Of a stretch of DNA of 64,000 bases, positions 50,013-57,723 are shown piece after piece. The notes beneath the pieces are model-generated. The model saw nothing but the letters and a program-made list of their open reading frames with translations. It searched no databases and was not told where the DNA came from. The first letter of the stretch is position 1. Every line of letters begins with the position of its first letter. The DNA is from CAWEFA01 sp963851385 (GTDB lineage Bacteria > Bacteroidota > Bacteroidia > Bacteroidales > DTGW01): positions 31,403-95,402 of the forward strand of contig CAWKPE010000019.1 in NCBI GenBank assembly GCA_963851385.1. The letters are read 5' to 3'. Made by a program: the position numbers and the translations under genes.

Positions 50013-51230
50013 ATGGAAATTGATATTGAAGAATTAAAAGAAAAGTTCGTATTATATGTTTTTTGTCAAAGTACATATTCATATTTTGATAAAAAAAATG
50101 ATTTTCAAATTGATTTGCAATATAAACCTGACAAAGTAAATTTTATAGAAAAAAAAGCAATTGAAATTGGAGAATTACTCTCTAATAGCGAATCAACAAT
50201 TTATAAAGAAACATTCTCAATTAAACTTATACGTACGCATCTTTCAAACATTAAAGGTCAAAGTGAAATACGAAATTTGCATACACCTTTAATTGATACA
50301 CTTCATTATCACATTTCTGATGGTTTACATAGAAGTAAATTAAAAGAATACTCCCTAAAATATAGTATTGAAGAAAATTTTGGATTCGATAAATTAGGCT
50401 CTGTTTTAATAGAATTTCTATCAAATCAAATGTTTTACGTTTACCTCACTGATGATTTAAACAGAAATGATCGGCCTCTTAATACAATATTTAATGAAAA
50501 TACTATAAACAAAAATAATTGGATTAGCTTTTTTGAGAGTATTGATATTAAAAAAGAACCTCAATTAGAACCAAAAATTTGGCGGGGCGAAATTGGGGAA
50601 ACCTATGTTCAAAATTGCTATACAACTTCACTTATTCAGCATTTGTATGAGCTAAAAAAGAAAATTGGATATTTAAGAGATAGTTCCAAATTAACTTATC
50701 TCATTCAATTAAATTTGCCTTTGCCACAAATGCCAAACTTTGACCATGAAGCTGTAAATCAAGGTTTTTATGAGTGTGATATGCACTACTATGAGTTTAT
50801 TAATGATTATATAGAATATTTAAAACAGAAAATTAATTTAGCTAATTCAACACAATTTCATAAAAATGAAGATGCTAACAATAAGAAAAATACACACAAA
50901 AAGAAACATATTACTTTTGAAAATTATTCCATTAAACATGAATACATAAAGCTATTTTTTCAATCATTAAAGAATGAGAACCTATTTGATGAGGATAATA
51001 TATTTAAAGGGAAGTTTAATGATATAAAGGACGAAATACATACTATTATTAAAGTGCTAACTGACAAGAAATATTTAACTGAGGCACCAAATTCAAATAA
51101 TTATCTATTTGCCACTGCACTTGGTATTAAATCAAATATAAATGATAAAACAATACGTAAAACCAATTGGACAGCGAAGAATGAAAGGTATTTGTACTAT
51201 TCCCAAATAATACCAAATCTAATTAAATAA
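50013..51230 (+). CDS. Unknown protein co-transcribed with the integrase
   Basis: A 405-residue soluble protein with no recognised domain. The C-terminal third (about 300-405) has a charged linker, then H-E-Y-I-K-L-F-F-Q-S-L-K-N-E-N-L-F-D-E-D and N-W-T-A-K-N-E-R-Y-L-Y-Y-S, which I associate with C-termini of uncharacterised proteins on Bacteroidota islands. It starts 6 bases after the integrase stop, so a role in integration, excision or its regulation is plausible but not shown. Confidence 0.7.
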   Translation: MEIDIEELKEKFVLYVFCQSTYSYFDKKNDFQIDLQYKPDKVNFIEKKAIEIGELLSNSESTIYKETFSIKLIRTHLSNIKGQSEIRNLHTPLIDTLHYHISDGLHRSKLKEYSLKYSIEENFGFDKLGSVLIEFLSNQMFYVYLTDDLNRNDRPLNTIFNENTINKNNWISFFESIDIKKEPQLEPKIWRGEIGETYVQNCYTTSLIQHLYELKKKIGYLRDSSKLTYLIQLNLPLPQMPNFDHEAVNQGFYECDMHYYEFINDYIEYLKQKINLANSTQFHKNEDANNKKNTHKKKHITFENYSIKHEYIKLFFQSLKNENLFDEDNIFKGKFNDIKDEIHTIIKVLTDKKYLTEAPNSNNYLFATALGIKSNINDKTIRKTNWTAKNERYLYYSQIIPNLIK

Positions 51231-51239
51231 TCTACCAAT

Positions 51240-51273
51240 TTACCAAAAGTTACCATATGGTAATTAATGGTAA
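51240..51273. promoter_or_regulatory. Symmetric four-half-site operator upstream of the HTH gene
   Basis: TTACC at 51240 and 51250 and GGTAA at 51259 and 51269 form a symmetric array around a perfect palindrome (TTACCATATGGTAA, 51250-51263). Half-sites of each orientation are 10 bp apart, one helical turn. It lies 59 bases before the HTH gene start. A further GGTAAGT occurs at 51632-51638, upstream of the polymerase-like gene. Confidence 0.65.
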
Positions 51274-51331
51274 GTAATTATAATACAATACATTAAAATA
51301 TATTTTCCTTTGCATAACAAATTAAATATTT

Positions 51332-51619
51332 ATGCAAATGGAACTTATTATTACAACCCCTGAGAATTTAAAAATTGAAGTTGAGGCAGCGGTATCTCGT
51401 GCGCTTGCAAATCAAGCACCTCAACAACAAACCAAAGTACCACAAAAAGAGTTTGCTTACAGCATTAAAGAAGGTGCTGACTTTTTCCAATGTTCACCTG
51501 TAACATTTCAATCGTGGAAAAATTCCGGCTTTGTGAAATATACGCAACATGGCCGGAAATTAATAATTGATTTACCGGGTACATTGGAACTTTTGAATAC
51601 TAAAAAAAAGAAAGTTTAA
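51332..51619 (+). CDS. Small HTH (excisionase / DUF3853-like) protein
   Basis: A 95-residue protein. The C-terminal half (about 40-90) is a MerR/excisionase-like helix-turn-helix with Y-S-I-K-E-G-A-D-F-F-Q-C-S-P-V-T-F-Q-S-W and a wing with K-Y-T-Q-H-G-R-K-L. Such proteins on Bacteroidota elements direct excision or regulate element genes. It sits behind the TTACC/GGTAA array, which may be its binding site, and 52 bases upstream of the polymerase-like gene. Confidence 0.75.
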   Translation: MQMELIITTPENLKIEVEAAVSRALANQAPQQQTKVPQKEFAYSIKEGADFFQCSPVTFQSWKNSGFVKYTQHGRKLIIDLPGTLELLNTKKKKV

Positions 51620-51670
51620 AATTCTTTTTATGGTAAGTGTATTATATATTAATGCAATCAGAGTTTTGAA

Positions 51671-53170
51671 ATGATAACCAAGTTGAATCATAGTGATGAT
51701 TTACGCTTTTCAAGAAAATTCCTGTTGGAAAAATATTTTGAAAAACCTGCCAATACCTTATTGCCGAAAATTCCACAAAAGACTATAATACAAAAAGTTA
51801 CTAAGTCAAATAAAAAAACATATATTCAACAAATTCCAGAAAAAGTAAATGATATATTTCCTGAAATAGTTGAACTATTGAAAGCAGAAATTGAAGGATT
51901 CACTGAAGAAAAATTAAGAGAAGTTATATCAATTGTTGCTTGTCATGTTCGTAGGGATAAAGACAATAATAATATCGAAACACCAATAAAAGCTGAATAT
52001 ATTAGAAAGTATGTGCCACGTGGTGACAAATATTTAAAGGGACTTATTGATTTAGGAATTATTCAGCGTTCCGGGAACTACAAAATAAATGTGATATGTT
52101 ATAAATACTGTTTTGCTCCACAATATGTAAGTAAATATATATCGTTCCCCATTAAAGATATGCACTTAATACGTAGATTAGAAAATGCTCAGCTTACTTT
52201 TAAAAAGAAAGCTGCTAAATCAGTAAGGAATCACTCAGAACAAACAATATATCTGAATCAGCTAACAATTCAAGATAGTTTTATAGATTTTATAGAATCT
52301 CATTTTAAAGAAAATATAGATAAATATAATTATGCAATTGGATCAGCAAATAGGATTTGGAACGGTGATATTTTTTATTCAGTAGATAATACTTCAGGAC
52401 GCTTTCATAGTAACATCACCAATATGCCAAAAGAATTACGACAATTTTTAAGAATAAAGAATGAACCGTTAGTAAACATAGACATTAAAAATTCACAGCC
52501 GTATCTTTCGACAATTATACTGACAAATCCAAGTAAAGTGTCATGGCTTACTCAAAATCCCGATTTTCAACAATTATTGCAAACTCTGAAGGTATCCCAA
52601 AATGAAGATGTCAAGAAATATATTTCCCTGGTTGTTATGGGTGAAATCTATGAATTTTTAAAAACTGAATTTTTGAAAAATAACATAATCCTTACCAGAG
52701 ATGAGACCAAAAAACAAGTGTTAAGAATACTGTTTGCAAAAAACAGGATGCCAAAGGATGAAACAAATAAAAAATGTAGGCAAACTTTTATTGATAATTT
52801 TAAAACGGTTCATAAAATATTTTCCAAAGTTCGAGGTAAGGGGAAGGGCAATAAATATCGAAACTACAAAAGATTCGCAATTTTATTGCAGCGAATCGAA
52901 AGTTATTTAATGTTAGATATTATTCTAAAACGGATTTATAAAGAATTGCCAGGCACTATTGCGGTAACAGTGCACGATAGCATAATGACAGGAATATTGA
53001 CAAATAATGTTGAAGCTATAAAAAAAATAATGGAAGAAGAATTAACCTTTTTTGTCGGTTTTTCACCAAAAATTAAGATTGAAGAAAGAATTAAAGAAAA
53101 AAGGGAGAAAGAAAGAAAGGAAAAAGAGATAATGCAATACGGTGCCGGAACTTTTGTATGTGTCAATTAA
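51671..53170 (+). CDS. Family-A polymerase-like protein of the mobile element
   Basis: A 499-residue protein not usually named. The core shows, in order, G-R-F-H-S-N-I-T-N-M-P-K-E-L-R (243-257), L-V-N-I-D-I-K-N-S-Q-P (Asp 271, a motif A-like strand), R-D-E-T-K-K-Q-V-L (Arg 343 and Lys 347, with the R-x3-K spacing of motif B), Q-R-I-E-S (about 407-411) and V-T-V-H-D-S-I (His 435, Asp 436, motif C-like). Motifs in this order with two Asp residues are the signature of single-chain family-A / T7-type polymerases. The N-terminal 150 residues are unlike known 3'-5' exonucleases, and the C-terminus is a long charged helix (E-R-I-K-E-K-R-E-K). It may be a replication enzyme of the element. This is inference from motif reading. 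Confidence 0.65.
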   Translation: MITKLNHSDDLRFSRKFLLEKYFEKPANTLLPKIPQKTIIQKVTKSNKKTYIQQIPEKVNDIFPEIVELLKAEIEGFTEEKLREVISIVACHVRRDKDNNNIETPIKAEYIRKYVPRGDKYLKGLIDLGIIQRSGNYKINVICYKYCFAPQYVSKYISFPIKDMHLIRRLENAQLTFKKKAAKSVRNHSEQTIYLNQLTIQDSFIDFIESHFKENIDKYNYAIGSANRIWNGDIFYSVDNTSGRFHSNITNMPKELRQFLRIKNEPLVNIDIKNSQPYLSTIILTNPSKVSWLTQNPDFQQLLQTLKVSQNEDVKKYISLVVMGEIYEFLKTEFLKNNIILTRDETKKQVLRILFAKNRMPKDETNKKCRQTFIDNFKTVHKIFSKVRGKGKGNKYRNYKRFAILLQRIESYLMLDIILKRIYKELPGTIAVTVHDSIMTGILTNNVEAIKKIMEEELTFFVGFSPKIKIEERIKEKREKERKEKEIMQYGAGTFVCVN

Positions 53171-53208
53171 TCAATAAAATATTAATACTTACTAAATGAA
53201 AATAAAAA

Positions 53209-53484
53209 CAAGAATTGCCGGGCTTATCTAGAATAGAATAGTAAATGAAACGTATTTTACAGTTTGTACGCACGTGTGAAGATATTCTAAAATAGAATGT
53301 TTTAGAAAGAGTTTTCTTACACTATAAAAATGGTCGAAAAAAGAATTACTGGACTTTCTTGAGTAGAATTATTAGACAGATACGCGCGCGCGAAGGAATA
53401 TTGAAGTTTTTTACAGTCCATAAAAAGGGCTTATGTAAAATAGAACAATTTAGAACTAAAATTGCGCTCTTACACTATAAAAAA
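53209..53484. repeat. Imperfect tandem duplication (about 135 bp) with alternating CG tracts
   Basis: Two copies, about 53209-53340 and 53341-53484. Shared landmarks are A-A-G-A-A-T-T at the start, TAAAATAGAA in the later part, and TCTTACACTATAAAAA at the end (53325-53340 and 53468-53483). Each contains a CG-alternating stretch (GTACGCACGTGTG at 53266 and TACGCGCGCGCG at 53381) that is striking in AT-rich DNA. A similar ATACGCGCGTGAG stands at 54854. It contains no gene; an origin, transfer origin or regulator target is possible. Confidence 0.6.
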
Positions 53485-53492
53485 GAGTAGAT

Positions 53493-53768
53493 ATGTCAAG
53501 AAGAAAACTAGGAGATAGAAAAAAAGGCACAACAGACCAAGTAACCAGAGACATCAAAGAAGCATATAGTTTACTTATAGAAAATAATCTTAATAATATG
53601 GAAATTTGGTTAAATAAACTTGCATCTAAAGACCCAGGGAAAGCATTTAAGCTAATAATTAAGTTATCAAAATATATAATCCCTAAACTTAGCCGAAGTA
53701 ATTTTGATTTAAAAGCAACGGAACATGAAAATAAAATTATTAAAGTCACCTATGAAGATTTAAATTAA
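53493..53768 (+). CDS. Small hypothetical, phage small-terminase-like composition
   Basis: A 91-residue protein with a basic start (M-S-R-R-K-L-G-D-R-K-K-G-T-T) and helices containing E-A-Y-S-L-L-I-E-N-N-L-N-N-M-E-I-W-L-N-K-L-A and S-K-Y-I-I-P-K-L-S-R. This order (K-G-T-x-x-Q/K-T, then paired helices and P-K-L) is common in small phage-type DNA-packaging or binding proteins of Bacteroidota. The assignment is tentative. It starts 9 bases after the duplicated repeat. Confidence 0.55.
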   Translation: MSRRKLGDRKKGTTDQVTRDIKEAYSLLIENNLNNMEIWLNKLASKDPGKAFKLIIKLSKYIIPKLSRSNFDLKATEHENKIIKVTYEDLN

Positions 53769-54166
53769 GAATTGTCCGAGTGTGAAAAATAAACTTTTGT
53801 TTTTAGTAAATAGAATTTAAGTGAATAATTGATTTTAACATTAATAAGAAATATGGCATTTACAAATTAGACAATATGTTAAGTTTATAACAAGTTCTTT
53901 CAATAGCATTACAAAGCAATAATATAAAGGCATTGAGGCCAATTTATAGAGTAAATGTAAAATTTAATCCCTAAAGATTTAGGTTATTAAAAAATGTACA
54001 AGAAACATTAGTTTTCACATGAAAATGCACAAGAATTTCACAAAAAACGCAAAATAAATGCAACAAAATTTCAAAATAAATTCTAAAAATTTTCAAAAGA
54101 GTTTTCAGTGTATTAACAGTATAAATACAGTATGAATTCCAAAAAATTGCAACGTAAATTCAACTT
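53769..54166. other. Non-coding A-rich region
   Basis: About 400 bases without a gene. The last 120 bases hold several AAAATTTCAAAA-like units, and direct ACAGTA repeats occur just before the 54167 start. A 30-codon ORF from 54132 overlaps the start of the next gene in another frame and is unproven. Confidence 0.45.
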
Positions 54167-54781
54167 ATGGGTAGACACACGACCGGAGCATTATCAACAA
54201 ATGAAATATATAGGATTGAATTAAGTTTTTTAATAAAAAGAAAATTTATTCAAAAAGACCGAAACAATTCATTTAATCTGACTTGGTCTCCAGGTAGTAA
54301 TAATATTTCTGTAATTAGTAATTATTTTTCATATGATATTTGGATAAGACTAGTTTATACTATTACTGATTATGAGGGTAAAAAATATGAATATGATTAT
54401 AAAATTTATTTAGTTGAAAGACCCAGTAATTTAGGGATTGGAAACGTTTTATACTTTATTTGTCCTGATTCAGGTAAATTGTGTAGAGTTTTATATAGAT
54501 GTTATGGCTCGCATATTTGGAAATCAAGAGAAGCATATAGAAATAGAATTTATTATTCCAGTCAAATTTCCTCAAAACTGAATTACTTCAATGATAGATA
54601 CTGGCAAATAGAAAGAACTTTAGAGAAGTTGAGGCAAGAAAGGAAAAGTTATTATTATAAGAATTCTAAGACAAAAAGATTAAAGAGAATTGAAAGATTG
54701 GAGTGGCAAAAAATAAAGTTCGACAATTTAAGATGGAATGTGTTTGGTAAAAGTCTAGGACATCATTTCGGTGCTTTATAA
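54167..54781 (+). CDS. Uncharacterised island protein with a CPxxGxxC-like element
   Basis: A 204-residue protein. The N-terminal part is a beta-type fold with W-I-R-L-V-Y-T-I-T-D. The middle has Y-F-I-C-P-D-S-G-K-L-C-R-V-L-Y, which could be a small zinc or metal site, followed by S-H-I-W-K-S-R-E-A-Y-R-N-R-I-Y-Y and a long basic helix to the C-terminus (L-E-K-L-R-Q-E-R-K-S). I have seen this layout on Bacteroidota islands but not with a function. A DNA-associated role is a guess based on charge. Confidence 0.65.
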   Translation: MGRHTTGALSTNEIYRIELSFLIKRKFIQKDRNNSFNLTWSPGSNNISVISNYFSYDIWIRLVYTITDYEGKKYEYDYKIYLVERPSNLGIGNVLYFICPDSGKLCRVLYRCYGSHIWKSREAYRNRIYYSSQISSKLNYFNDRYWQIERTLEKLRQERKSYYYKNSKTKRLKRIERLEWQKIKFDNLRWNVFGKSLGHHFGAL

Positions 54782-55025
54782 TTCTAAATCAGAAGGGAAC
54801 AAGATAATAATTTCATTAATGAAGTGATCTATAACAAAGCGTATTCGTATATCATACGCGCGTGAGATAAAATTATTATAATTCTAGATAACGTTTATGT
54901 AAAAATTAATTTATAAATTGCTTGTTAAATAATGATTTAAGTTTTAAAATTAAATTTATTCAATCTTAATCTATACTGCTATAACCGTAATACAGGAACG
55001 ATTAATATTTATCTATAAGAAACTT
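54782..55025. other. Non-coding region with hairpin
   Basis: GCGTAT (54839-54844) and ATACGC (54854-54859) form a small hairpin beside the alternating-CG motif described for 53209-53484. No gene. Confidence 0.45.
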
Positions 55026-55127
55026 ATGGACAAGTTAAAAACGGTGTATCAAATAATCATTATCGTACTATCAATGAGTTTAATAAATAATTGCGGAATG
55101 TCTGAAATGTTTTTAATTTATAATTAA
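55026..55127 (+). CDS. 33-residue putative lipoprotein peptide
   Basis: ATG 55026 encodes 33 residues: a lysine-bearing start, a hydrophobic stretch (I-I-I-I-V-L-S-M-S-L-I) and N-N-C as a non-standard lipobox. It ends 4 bases before the start of the 385-residue protein, suggesting translational coupling. It is too short to be sure that it is made. Confidence 0.4.
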   Translation: MDKLKTVYQIIIIVLSMSLINNCGMSEMFLIYN

Positions 55128-55131
55128 ATCT

Positions 55132-56289
55132 ATGCCTAATCCTCAAAATGACAATTTAAACACTGAAGCAGACGATAAATCTTCTCTTCTTGCCTATGAA
55201 ACAAGAGGTGCCAGAGAAGCGGCAAAATTTTATCCTGACTTTTTACAATATAAAGACAGAGCAAGAATCGTTTGCAATGAACATACACAAATAAGCCAGC
55301 AAGCTAAACAGAAAAAGATTGAAGGAGTTGAAAATGACATTGAGCAACAAAGACAGATAATAGAAAGTAAAAAACTAGAGGTTCAGAAAATAGAATCAGA
55401 AAAAAATAAACACCAACTAGAATTAGCAGGCTTAAATATTGCACCGAGTAAAGCACCTCTTTTTATTGTTGGTAGTATAGTAATTTTTTTAGGAACTGCC
55501 CTGTTTCTTTTTTATGGACTTACATTGTCCAGTGTAATTGGAACACTTGTTAAATCAACAAGTGATCAGCTGCAAGGTCAGCAAATACAAGCTGCTATTC
55601 CAACATTATGGGACAACTTTTTAAAACTTCCTATTTTTCTTAAAATCATTTCTATTTTATTATCTGTTCTTCCGCTTGGTATTGGCTATTTGTTACAAGA
55701 ATACAAGCAAAAAAAACAATGGCTTGGCTTTATTATAATTATACTATTCGTTTTTGTTCTTGATGTTGTAATTGCATTTGTTGTTGAAAAACAAATATAC
55801 ACTCAGGAATCATTAATAACCGAAATGAAACCATTTAGTCAATATATTAATGATAGTATTTTAGGTTCATTTGGAGCAATAATATTGCTTGGGTTCGGTG
55901 CTTATTTAGTTTGGGGCATGTTGCTTGACTCTTTTTTAGAAAAATTAAATCCGCAAATTCATAAAACAAGAGTTGAACAGAAAATTAAATCTTTTGATTT
56001 ATCAATTTCTATTTTAAAAAATGAAATTCAAAATATAGAAGCAACAATTACTGAATTTAAAAATAAAATAAAAGATTTGCTAGAATCTCAGATACGTTTA
56101 TTAGACAAAGAAGCAGAAAAGGAATTGCAAAAGAATTTAAGTAACTATACTTCTGGATGGGAAAAATATATTATAATATATCATGGAAATGATAAACAAA
56201 TGACTAAAGCTAAAATTGAGGAACTTTTTTCAAAAAAAAATGAAGTAATTAAGGAATTTAATGAAACCTTTGAAACAATAAAACAATGA
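55132..56289 (+). CDS. Coiled-coil membrane protein of the vWA module
   Basis: A 385-residue protein. The N-terminus is hydrophilic, then a coiled-coil (about 55-105, with repeated Q-Q-R-Q-I-I-E-S-K-K-L-E). Hydrophobic segments lie at about 112-135, 165-188, 198-222 and 240-263, so four TM helices are likely, followed by a second coiled-coil (about 275-330) and a basic tail. No enzyme motif is visible. Its stop overlaps the next start by four bases (ATGA), so it is translationally coupled to the vWA protein. Together they look like a membrane-anchored module, perhaps for defence or stress, but no known system was recognised. Confidence 0.65.
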   Translation: MPNPQNDNLNTEADDKSSLLAYETRGAREAAKFYPDFLQYKDRARIVCNEHTQISQQAKQKKIEGVENDIEQQRQIIESKKLEVQKIESEKNKHQLELAGLNIAPSKAPLFIVGSIVIFLGTALFLFYGLTLSSVIGTLVKSTSDQLQGQQIQAAIPTLWDNFLKLPIFLKIISILLSVLPLGIGYLLQEYKQKKQWLGFIIIILFVFVLDVVIAFVVEKQIYTQESLITEMKPFSQYINDSILGSFGAIILLGFGAYLVWGMLLDSFLEKLNPQIHKTRVEQKIKSFDLSISILKNEIQNIEATITEFKNKIKDLLESQIRLLDKEAEKELQKNLSNYTSGWEKYIIIYHGNDKQMTKAKIEELFSKKNEVIKEFNETFETIKQ

Positions 56290-57167
56290 AAATAATAACA
56301 GATTTTCACAGACAATATATAATTTATTTAAGTATTTATCTTATATCATCTTTTCTTTTATTTTCTTGTGTTACAGACACAAATGAATATTCAAAACGAG
56401 GAGGAGCATCTAATTTAGTCATTCCATATAATATTACAATCCTTATAGACCTTTCTGACAGAAATCTTTCTAATAATTATCCTCAACTTACAACTGATAT
56501 ACCTGTGAAGCATGACACAACAGCAATAAGAATTATTTTATCTGTCCTTAAAGAAACTTTTCGTTCATTGACAATAAAAGATAAATTAAACATTGAACCT
56601 GTTCATCAAGACAATTCAAATTACGACCAATATTATTCAGATAATTACGAGAAATTAAAAATTGATATGGAAAAAATTTTTCAAGAGTTGAAAAGTCAGG
56701 GAAAACCATGTCTCTCAATACCAGTAAGGAAAAAAGAATTTGACAAGCGTTGTAATACTTTAATAAAAAGTACTAGCGAATTAGAAAATATTGCCTTACA
56801 AAATCAAAATCCTTCAGGTGGTGATGTTACTAAATTTTTAAAAGAAAAACTTAAATACTATTTCAGACAAGATTATAAGAATGTTCTAGTTATACTTACT
56901 GACGGGGATGAAGCATTTAATAGCGATATTCAAAAGAGTAGAACAAAAATAGACCTGAATGGAAATTACACTGGATTAAAAATATTTATGTGCGGAATCA
57001 ATGCACCAAACTCAAGTAAAAATCAAAATGAAATTTCCGAAATTCGCAAAAATTGGATAACTAAATTTCAACAAATAGGAATTAATGAAGATGATATTGA
57101 ATTCAATGAAGTAAATGATATAAACTTGATTGAAACAAAGGTAAAACAATTTGTTAATGTGAACTGA
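56286..57167 (+). CDS. vWA-domain lipoprotein
   Basis: A 293-residue protein with an N-terminal hydrophobic segment and lipobox (L-F-S-C, Cys 28). The mature part has T-I-L-I-D-L-S-D-R-N (Asp 55, Ser 57; a D-x-S-x MIDAS-like beginning) and a later strand V-L-V-I-L-T-D-G-D-E-A-F, the usual two landmarks of von Willebrand A folds that coordinate a metal and bind partners. It is linked by a 4-base overlap to the coiled-coil membrane protein. No protease or ATPase partner, as seen in MoxR-vWA pairs, lies beside it. Confidence 0.7.
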   Translation: MKIITDFHRQYIIYLSIYLISSFLLFSCVTDTNEYSKRGGASNLVIPYNITILIDLSDRNLSNNYPQLTTDIPVKHDTTAIRIILSVLKETFRSLTIKDKLNIEPVHQDNSNYDQYYSDNYEKLKIDMEKIFQELKSQGKPCLSIPVRKKEFDKRCNTLIKSTSELENIALQNQNPSGGDVTKFLKEKLKYYFRQDYKNVLVILTDGDEAFNSDIQKSRTKIDLNGNYTGLKIFMCGINAPNSSKNQNEISEIRKNWITKFQQIGINEDDIEFNEVNDINLIETKVKQFVNVN

Positions 57168-57198
57168 GAATCGGTTTCTAATAATTAATAATTTTTAT

Positions 57199-57663
57199 AT
57201 GCAAAACATGTTTTATAAAATATCGGTTTCTGTAATTTTGATTTTACTCTTTTTTATAACATTAATTAATTATCAAAATTATAGATCGCAAAAAATATTT
57301 CAACAAGCCACTTTGCTTTACAAATTGCAGGACGACTTTTTCTTTAAAAATGAAAAATTATATAAATTACTTCGAACTGTTGAACAGGATAAACCTATTC
57401 TAATTGCAAACGGTGGTGAATACACTGAATTTGATATGGATGATTATTTGGGGTTTTTTGAATTGCTTGAAAAGTATAATGAAGATAATACTTTGTCATT
57501 TTATTTGATTGATAATCAATTTAGTTATTGTATAATTCATGCATATAATAATGCTGAAATAAAAGATTATATTGATAGATTGAGAAAAGATACTAAATCA
57601 AATGACGCTTACTCTGGTTTTGAAAAACTTGCTAAAAGATCAATAATATTCAATAACAAATAG
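57199..57663 (+). CDS. Small membrane-anchored protein of the cargo
   Basis: A 154-residue protein with one N-terminal hydrophobic segment (about 7-22, I-S-V-S-V-I-L-I-L-L-F-F) and a soluble remainder with F-K-N-E-K-L-Y-K-L-L-R-T-V, and D-M-D-D-Y-L-G-F-F-E-L-L-E-K-Y-N. No family recognised. It follows the vWA gene by 31 bases on the same strand and ends 60 bases before the restriction enzyme gene, so it may belong to either group. Confidence 0.6.
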   Translation: MQNMFYKISVSVILILLFFITLINYQNYRSQKIFQQATLLYKLQDDFFFKNEKLYKLLRTVEQDKPILIANGGEYTEFDMDDYLGFFELLEKYNEDNTLSFYLIDNQFSYCIIHAYNNAEIKDYIDRLRKDTKSNDAYSGFEKLAKRSIIFNNK

Positions 57664-57723
57664 AATTTTGTAAAAAGGAAAACGTAATTTCCATTCCTCT
57701 TATATAAAACTTTGACCACTTTT

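Noticed and set aside
53209..53484. CRISPR-like array
   Set aside because: Only two long imperfect copies, without short regular repeats and spacers.
54132..54224. 30-codon ORF overlapping the start of the 54167 gene
   Set aside because: Different frame, no recognisable feature; could be a leader but nothing supports it beyond being open.
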